This document shows, in pieces, positions 57,208 to 64,000 of a stretch of 64,000 bases of DNA (its first letter is position 1; every line of letters starts with the position of its first letter). A program made the position numbers and the translations under genes. Source of the DNA: Anaspis maculata (lineage: Eukaryota; Arthropoda; Insecta; Coleoptera; Scraptiidae); NCBI GenBank assembly GCA_949128115.1, contig OX421961.1:83311277-83375276 (forward strand). The letters are read 5' to 3'. The notes below the pieces were generated by a model. The model saw only the letters and a list, made by a program, of their open reading frames with translations, searched no databases and was not told the DNA's origin.

Positions 57208-60200
57208 TTGGCCTTATCGGAAAGTAAAACACCTCGTAGTGGCCAAAAAGCGAACCATGGAGGTATGACCCCACTGTAGAAATTCCTGTCCTATCGACCA
57301 AACAGACGACGTCAAAATTTCGAATGCCGTCAAAATAATTTCGATTCCAAAGTCAAATTCAAGAAGAAAGCTTTTATTGCACAAACGTTTATTGTCAAAA
57401 ATCGTAAGTAGGTACCCGCGTGGGTCCTTGCCTATTATCAATGGCACTGCTGCGGATAGAGTAACGGGTGTAAGACACCCGATTTTGTGTCTCTGGATGC
57501 AACACTGACACCTTCTCTGCTGACACCAGTTCAGTGACCACAGCACGCACAGCAGGGCATGAATATGAAGAGATCTCCCTCGGCCCTCGATCTCCAGCAC
57601 GACACTGACAATCACAATGATCAGTTAATCACAGTCCAATCACGACCAATACAGAAAATACCTTTTTTTTGTATTCCATTTTGAGGGACTCGTCCGGGTA
57701 GCTTCCACGTTCCAAGGTTAATTTTACATTCACAATAACTTCTCTTCATATAATAAAATAACAGGTACTACGGTCGAAAATGTTCCACTTTTAAACACAA
57801 TGTAGCCTGAATAGTGCAAGCGGTACACCAGGATTATTATAAAAAAGTGGCATTTGATGATACAAGCAAGCCACTTTGCATATTTGTTGTCTAAAGCCAT
57901 TAGAAAAATTTGACCCGCAGTTCCTAAAAATTCATCCCTTAGGACCCGAGATTTGGGGAGGGGGAGGGAATACTATAAAAAAATACCAAACTTTTTCATC
58001 CAAACCTGCTGAGGCGTGTTTGGTATCAAAACTATATAACTCAGACCTCCTCGATACAATGACAATATCAAAACTCTCGTGCGGTCACCGGTAGTCGAGT
58101 TAAGTAGTCATCTTTGAAAATTAGAGCTGAAGGTCATAATTACAAAGTAAGCGTCAATTACCCATATGTTGGGTATCGATTCTTAGGTTTTCGGGGTCGC
58201 TGAAAACGTATGAAATGAAATAAAAACGATTGGGTACACCGTTCGCCCATATGATCTACCTATGGGCCCAGAAGTCAGGCAAGCGAGAAAAATCGCCCAT
58301 ATGATCTACCTATGGGCCCAGAAGTCAGGCAAGCGAGAAAAATCCTACAAATTTTAAAAAATAGAAGTGAAATAATAATGTGAAATAGCTTGAATCTGTA
58401 CTTGGTGATGATGCTGTACCAGCTGTTCTATTTGAAATTCATGATGTTCACCTGTGAGCTGTCAAAAATCCAAAATGGCGCCCATTTAAAACACTCGGGG
58501 GAATAATTTATCGTGATTATCTTTAGGGAGCTCCTATGTGTCACTAGCTAAGCACATGTTGTTCATCATTGAACAACGACTAAGAAAGTACCTTACATTA
58601 TTGGTGGTATCTTTCATCGTTTAAAAGATATCCGCCGCGAAACTGTTTCGGAACCGTTTTTGGACAATAGATTGAATACTTGAATAGGAGGAAAAACTTT
58701 GCATGTATAATTGAAATAACCGACCTAAAGATATTTGTTGTGTTTTATGTAGTCATGTTCCATGGTTTAGATTGCGTGATCTGTCATTCCTGGTATATGG
58801 AGGGTCATAAATCCAAGATGTCCACCGCTGTAGGTTTTCGACTCAGATTCCTCCTTCTTTCCAGACCCACCAGATGGAAATTGCTCAATGACTCAGGTTT
58901 CCTCTATCTTTTCAGACCCTCTAGATATGTAGATATGTAGTAGACTCTAGAGTCGTCGACTAAGTCTTGCTTAGTAAGTTTAAACAAAAAGACTAAACTC
59001 GAGTCAAAAAGCAGCTCCTCACCTGGTGAACTTAACACAATTGGAAGAAACTCAAGTCAAAAGCATTTCCTGATCCAGTGGATCTGAAAAGAAGGTGAAA
59101 ACTTGTGACCCCTTCTATGTTTATGTGGTTTGTATATATATATTATGGACTTTTTGTATATTAGACATACTAGATTCACATCTTAGGTACTGTAACCTTT
59201 TGCATTTCAGATATTTTGCGTTTTGGATCAAACGCATTAGAATTTAGTTAGACTTTTTGTAATTGAATCTTTTTTCCGCCACTCTATTCCCACCTGTTTT
59301 CTGCAGCAGTGCAACATTATTGAATGAAAAGGTAGCAGAGCGAGAGATTTTTTCATTAGTTTCTATCATGTATCATCATTTTTCAATTAAAATTTCACGT
59401 ACATCTACTTTAGGTAGGTAATTGGTTATATCTCTCAAATTATTAATGGAATAAAAATGTGAGGAACTCTTCAGAAATATAGAAGTAATGTATAGGTGTG
59501 ATAGATATTTATTATTTATCCAAATCCAACAATAAAGTTGGTATGGAATTTTTAAACTTACGGAGGCAGACATCTTGGATTTATGGCCCTCCATGCATAG
59601 ACCAGGAATGACAAATCAGGCGAAATACATCATAAGACATGATTGCATGGAACAGACAAAATATATTGAGGTCGGTTATTTCAATTTTACTTGCAAAGTT
59701 TTTCCTCCTATTCAAGTATTCAATCTATTGTCCAAAAACGGTTCCAGAACAGTTTCGCGGCGGATATCTTTCCAACGATGCAAGATACCACCAATAGTGT
59801 AAGGAACTTTCTTAGTCGTTGTTCACTGATGAACAACATGTGCTTAGCTAGTGACACGTAGGAGCTCTCTAAAGAAAATTACGATCAATTATTCCCCCGA
59901 GTGTTTTAAATGGGCGCCATTTTGGATTTTTGACAGCTCACAGGTAAACATCATGAATTTCACATAGAACAGTTGGTACAGCATCCTCACCAAGTACAGA
60001 TTGAAGCTATTTCACATCATTATTTCACTTCTATTTTCGAAAATTTGTAGGATTTTTCTCGCTTGCCTGACTTCTGGACCCATAGGTAGACCATATGGGC
60101 AAACGGTGTACCCAATCGTTTTTGTTTCATTTCATACGTTTTCAGCGACCCCGAAAACCTAAGAATCGATACCCAACATATGGATAATTGACGCTTACTT

Positions 60201-60732
60201 TGTAATTTTGACCTTCAGCTCTAATTTCCAAAGATGACGGCTTAACTCGACTTCCGGTGACCACACGAGAGTTTTGACATTGTCATTGTATCAAGGAGGT
60301 CTGATTTATAGAGTTTTGACACCAAACACGCCTCAGCAGGTTTGGATGAAAAAGTTTGGTATTTTTTTTATAGTATTCTTCCCCCCTCCCCAAATCTCGG
60401 GTCCTAAAGAATGAATTTTTAGGAACTGCGGGTCAAATTTTTCTAATGGGTTTAGACAACAAATATGCAAAGTGGCTTGCTTGTATCATCAAATGCCACT
60501 TTTTTTTGCGTACCGCTAGCACTAGAAGGGTATGTCTGTGACTGCCACTACAGGAGTCGATGTTTTTCGCTGAAATTCAGCACGCGAGACTCTGATGAAG
60601 CTTTTGTCAGCTTGACACATACAAATTTTGAAATTGTTTTGACGTTGACGAGTTGGTACCCTCGGTAACACGGGTTGGTAAAACAGGGATTTCTACAGTT
60701 GGGTCATACTTTGCGACTTTCCGATAAGGTCA
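57208..60732. mobile_element. Long inverted-repeat element D
   Basis: The left arm (57208-about 58830) and right arm (about 59560-60732) mirror each other over more than 1 kb: CCTTATCGGAAAGT, CAGGTTTGGATGAAAAAG, AACCTAAGAATCGATACCCAACATATG, CAAAATGGCGCCCATTTAAAACACTCGGGGGAAT (only partly quoted), CATTCCTGG and AAATCCAAGATGTC. The loop is about 730 bp with no recognised gene. The left arm carries about 400 bp around 57300-57700 that is strongly diverged from the right arm. Related sequence lies at 34570-34760. Confidence 0.8.
58244..58343. repeat. Perfect 50-bp tandem duplication
   Basis: 58244-58293 and 58294-58343 are identical (CGCCCATATGATCTACCTAT... AAAAAT). The matching place in the right arm of D (around 60055-60105) has a single copy, so it arose after the arms formed. 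Confidence 0.95.
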
Positions 60733-61769
60733 AATAATAAAAAATATCAAAGTTCAAAACAAACCATTTAATTATTCAAAATCTATCCAATGGATTGGAA
60801 CCGAATTTGGCAGGAAGCAACACAACTAAAGAATCAAATTCATGCTGCAGTTGGAGTTTCCAAACATTCACAAGACGGGTGCTATGAATTTTCGAAATTT
60901 GGTCTGGCCGATTTTTTTGGCCCATTTAATTTCCTTAGCAACCAAACCGGTAACTTTTTGTTACATTGACGTATCTATGTCAAAGTCACAAAATGGTTAT
61001 AGATGCAGGTCTCAGTGTTTTCGTGTATGTATCGTTTGAGGCAATAGTGCGCCCCGATCCTTTGTGTCTTCAAGAATCGTTTTGGGGCTCCGTAAACCCC
61101 CTTGTGTTTCTGTAGCTTCAACAACTTCAGTATTCCATCCCGTTGGCGTTATCCGATTTCGCCGTTTCAGGCCAAAGCGACGCCCTTGTGTCTTCTTGGG
61201 TTGGTTGAAGCCATTTAGGTTCCCTGGTGTCTACGGATATCTCTTGGAGTCCACTAAGCCTCCCTCCCGTTTGGAGCTCCGTAAATAATAAGAACTCTAC
61301 CTCAGGTATTCAAGTCGTGAACCGACTTTTACCGTGTTAAAACTACCGATTCGTTCCGTGTTGAAAACTGCAAATTTCAAACTTTTTAGCTTATTGTGAA
61401 CAGATTTATACCAACTCTTTTTAAGCAAAGGGTAAGTCTTGAACATTTTCAGGCAATTTCTCCTCAAATTTTCCAAGTTTTCCGAGAGTTTTCCGCTTCA
61501 AAATGAGTAACCGGCCTGGCTTATCGAGACCGGACAAATGATGGGACTCAAAATGAAGCCCTTATTAGAGAAAACATATAAATTCTAAAATTTTTTTATC
61601 AAATTCTAACTTTCCATCCGAAGGGACGTCTCATAATAAAATTTCCATCCGTTCTTTGTTACTCGTCGGGGAAGTTTTGGGGTGACACAACCGATTTTTT
61701 TTGTAAGAAGCTCAATTCTACTTGCAAAATAATCACGGTTTGACCTATGTTGAATTAATCTGAGCTCAC
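60733..61769. other. Presumed intron downstream of the dead-ringer exon
   Basis: On the minus strand this follows the donor at 61769. No further exon (the REKLES-region exon would be expected next) was recognised between here and the Pde8-like exon. A GGGCTCCGTAAA / GGAGCTCCGTAAA pair lies at 61085 and 61273. Confidence 0.4.
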
Positions 61770-62533
61770 CTTCTCTGTTGTTGATGACGATGTTCGTTCG
61801 TTGCGGTGCGTGATGATTGTTCAATGGCTGATGAGGAACACGGGCTAAGGATGCTTCATCGTTGCTGCTTTCCCTGCTTCTCTTCTTCGGAGAAGGTGGC
61901 TCGCCGTCATCCTTGTCAGCCCGTTCGCGTTTGACCAACGTCGGTTGAGCAGCTTCAGACAAATTCAGCGCCTCCTCTTGGGGCGCCGGTTTAATGTTGA
62001 TGTTATTGTTGTTGTTGTTGTTCAAAATGCTGTTGAACAACACCATGCTGTTGTTGAGGGAAGTCAACACATGGTGGTGGTTAGGACTGGGCGAACGATT
62101 CAACTCGGCTTGCGTGGTCGCCGGGTGCATGGCTGTGCCTGGAGAGCCCCGCTCGGCAAATATCCGCGCTGCTGCAGCTGCATAGTGTTCCAAGCTGTTC
62201 ATGTTCAAGTTAGGCATACCCATGCCCGGTAAGGGTGCTCCGTTCAGCTGACCAAGTCCAGGCGGATGCATCACGGGGTGGCCGTTAGCCAGCGAAGACA
62301 ACCGACTAAGAAGTTGATGTTCCTGGTGTTGCTGCTGCTGGCGGGTGACGGCGGCGATCTGAGCCATTTGGGCAGGATTTGGCGACCTACCACTGGGCCT
62401 CATGTTTTCGTAATGGGAACCGTAGCTAGAGCGACGTCCTTCGCGACGGTTGCCGTCAATCGCTGATTGGAGTTCCTCACTGGTGCTAAAGTGGTACTTT
62501 TCGCATTCGTATGCGAACAGGAACTTCATATAC
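61770..62533 (-). CDS. Dead ringer/retained (ARID3-family) internal exon
   Basis: Acceptor TTTTTGTTTTCAG|G at 62534 and donor GAAG|GTGAGC at 61770/61769 frame a 764-nt exon that enters in phase 2 and leaves in phase 1. It opens with YMKFLFAYECEKYHFSTSEE and LQSAIDGNRREGRRSSYGSH, the last helix and C-terminal extension of the ARID domain; this is the ARID3/dead-ringer signature. About 210 residues of linker follow: poly-Gln/His (VTRQQQQHQEHQ), Pro/Gly/Met- and Ala-rich stretches, NHHHVL, seven Asn, EEALNLSEAAQ, and a basic PPSPKKRSRESS that may be a nuclear signal. The family binds AT-rich DNA and acts in embryonic patterning and neurons. The upstream ARID exons lie beyond the right edge, the REKLES domain exon was not found. 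The open frame extends past both splice sites by chance. Confidence 0.9.
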
Positions 62534-63340
62534 CTGAAAACAAAAATCGGAAATTGAAAATAGGCTTGCTTAGGAAGAAATGATTTGACAAAATGTTTTA
62601 ACAACACCCAAGAGCAGATAATAATTTACGCGACGCCTGAACTGCACCTCATTAAGACAGCTTGGGCTAGAGAAGAACACATGCGCATTCACAAATGCAT
62701 CTGTATGAAGAGCAAGAAGGCTTCGAATGCATGCGACAACAATGCTGCTATAAGTCGGAAATAGTGTTAAATGAGCTGGAAAAATTGGAAAAACTTACTT
62801 CCGGAAATGTTCGCTATTTTTCTGAGGGGTCGGAAAAATTGGAAATTCATTTTAAATACAGGGTGTTTCATGGTGGGATCGACATAGCGTAAGGGCAGGT
62901 AGAGTTTTTCAAGGCGAATCAGTATCTAGCTTCGGAATTTTTCTAACGCTTTTCGTTTCAAAGTTACAGGGTGATTCATGTATTTTGTCGATTTTTTGAT
63001 CGGCCATATCTTTGGGACGAATTGATAGAAAGGACAAAATTTGGCAGGTACTACTACCGACACTTGATACATTGCACTATCGATCAATTCGAAAATTCCA
63101 GGGCCGGATTTTTTTTTTCTTTCAAGTTTCTGTGGAAATTTCACCCTGTGTGCATATTTTTCAAAATTGAGTTTCACATTCGGAGACTACATCAAAAACG
63201 CTATGACTCCGGCTGGTAAAAATGTTTGGCGCCATTGAACTGTGCCAAATAAAAATTAAAGAGTTTAAATATTTCACGGAATAGAAATTTTATTCGTCAT
63301 AACTTTCGAATTAGAATCTAGTGAAATTCGACAGGTATAT
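62534..63340. other. Presumed upstream intron of dead ringer
   Basis: Contains ACAGGGTG-type sequence at 62859 and 62967 and a diverged repeat (63143-63250, ACCCTGTGTGCAT..GTTTGGCGCCATTGAACT) whose second copy is at 63596-63695. No exon recognised. Confidence 0.45.
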
Positions 63341-63480
63341 CGCGCGATGTGACAGAGAAAAAGTGTCTGCCCTGAGCGGGATTCGAACCTGCGTCTTCCA
63401 TTTGCCGGATGGATACTCTAACCACTAAGCTATCGGGGGAGACAACAGTCCCTCCGTCACATGCCCACATGAGAGCCGCC
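63341..63480 (-). mobile_element. 140-bp tRNA-headed SINE-like insertion
   Basis: Flanked by a perfect 10-bp duplication ACAGGTATAT (63331-63340, 63481-63490). It contains a tRNA-like unit with intact Pol III boxes, a short T5 terminator and little else: about 40 bp of leader and 18 bp after the terminator. GTGACAGAG and CTCCGTCAC near its two sides are inverted. No poly(A) tail. An unusually short retroposed tRNA derivative. Confidence 0.82.
63368..63439 (-). tRNA. tRNA-like pseudogene, anticodon position GGC
   Basis: Folds as a cloverleaf: A box TAGCTTAGTGG, a perfect 5-bp anticodon stem (TCCAT/ATGGA) around the loop CCGGCAA, T loop TTCGAAT with B box GGTTCGAATCC. The loop would give anticodon GGC (Ala), but position 33 is C rather than the invariant U, the acceptor stem has two mismatches and the T stem one. 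TTTTT follows at 63362-63358. Transcribable by Pol III but probably not a working tRNA. Confidence 0.7.
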
Positions 63481-63490
63481 ACAGGTATAT

Positions 63491-64000
63491 TCTAGTGCTA
63501 ACCCTTGGTACACCGCATCATCAATCTATTTGTTAACTGCAACAGATGCAAGGTCGGACTAAAATCTTCTCCTATCAAATTTTCATCAAAAAGGCCACCC
63601 TGTATGCGTTTTTTCCCAAATATCATTTCACAGTAGCAAACTACATGAAAAATGATTCTGGCTAATAAAGTTGTTTGGCGCAATTGAACTAAGGCAAGAA
63701 AAAATAATCATTACTCGAATGGGGCCTTGCACTGCCACATCCACACAGGCACACACCGAGGGCGCCACAACCGTTGGGGGCAAATTCGACAATTTTAACG
63801 GTGTTGACGCTTCAACGACCGGCGTCCGTCATTTCATGTCTTGATTTGAAAATTGGATAACCTCTGTTTCTTGCCCGACGTTTCAAATCACTATCAGTTA
63901 CTGGTCAAAGTAGTCAAACTCCCGTGTTTTTCCCGTCGTTAGGGCAGCTTCTGGTGGATTCATGCATAGAAATTTAAAATTTAAAATTTTACATTTAATT
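63491..64000. other. Intron sequence with second copy of a diverged repeat
   Basis: 63596-63695 repeats the 63143-63250 block in the same orientation (CACCCTGTATGCG.., GTTTGGCGCAATTGAACT). Nothing else recognised up to the end of the window. Confidence 0.45.

Noticed and set aside
57214..57615. 133-codon minus-strand open frame
   Set aside because: Lies in the diverged part of the left arm of element D; no recognised family, no splice signals, likely chance or repeat debris.
61945..62466. Plus-strand open frames of 63-95 codons
   Set aside because: Antisense to the dead-ringer exon; poly-Leu/Val runs come from the CAN and CAG repeats of that exon.

Overview
This is a nuclear DNA window from an arthropod, most likely an insect and possibly a hemipteran. 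The base composition is AT-rich, there are spliced exons with GT/AG borders, a dead-ringer/ARID3-type transcription-factor exon, and a very high load of animal-type transposons. No bacterial operon, rRNA gene or CRISPR array is present. Species assignment is inference.

Host genes are sparse and on the minus strand. At the right end, 61770-62533 is an internal coding exon of a dead ringer/retained (ARID3) orthologue; it opens inside the ARID domain and continues into the low-complexity linker. At 40681-40844 a short first coding exon encodes an MGCSPS amino terminus (myristoylation type, resembling insect PDE8). One weak terminal-exon candidate lies at 54175-54231. Everything else recognisable is mobile or repeat-derived.

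Left third (1-13.3 kb): a 5'-truncated LINE with a 13-bp target duplication sits inside an older repeat (here called U). Next comes a four-element nest: a Helentron/DINE-like element (4084-~13335) was split by a second, decayed LINE; that LINE was split by a 2192-bp foldback element (5669-7860, TAA duplication) and by a young Ty3/gypsy-type LTR element (8667-12640, ATAT duplication). The LTR element keeps gag and integrase but has lost protease, reverse transcriptase and most of RNase H.

Middle (13.5-40.5 kb): a run of long inverted-repeat elements at 13918-17548 (with a smaller one inside its left arm), 22716-26342, 26493-28542, 33235-36365 (split by another at 33329-35625) and 36605-40325. 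Several carry captured or decayed coding pieces: a THAP domain at 27.5 kb and a fragment of a family with a DN.DHN.SSTT-like motif at 38.1-38.8 kb. Between them are MITEs (hAT type with 8-bp duplications, Harbinger type, TA/TATA-flanked palindromes), a solo LTR, a tRNA-derived SINE with a perfect 12-bp duplication, and minisatellites.

Right part (41-64 kb): more of the same families (foldback at 42.9-44.57 kb, a hAT MITE, two DINE-like elements with GACA/GGAC cores, further MITE copies, a large inverted repeat at 57.2-60.7 kb), then the dead-ringer exon and, in its upstream intron, a 140-bp tRNA-headed insertion. The outstanding property of the window is the density and nesting of long inverted repeats, each able to give a long hairpin transcript; whether that is a functional small-RNA source or only transposon debris cannot be decided from sequence alone.
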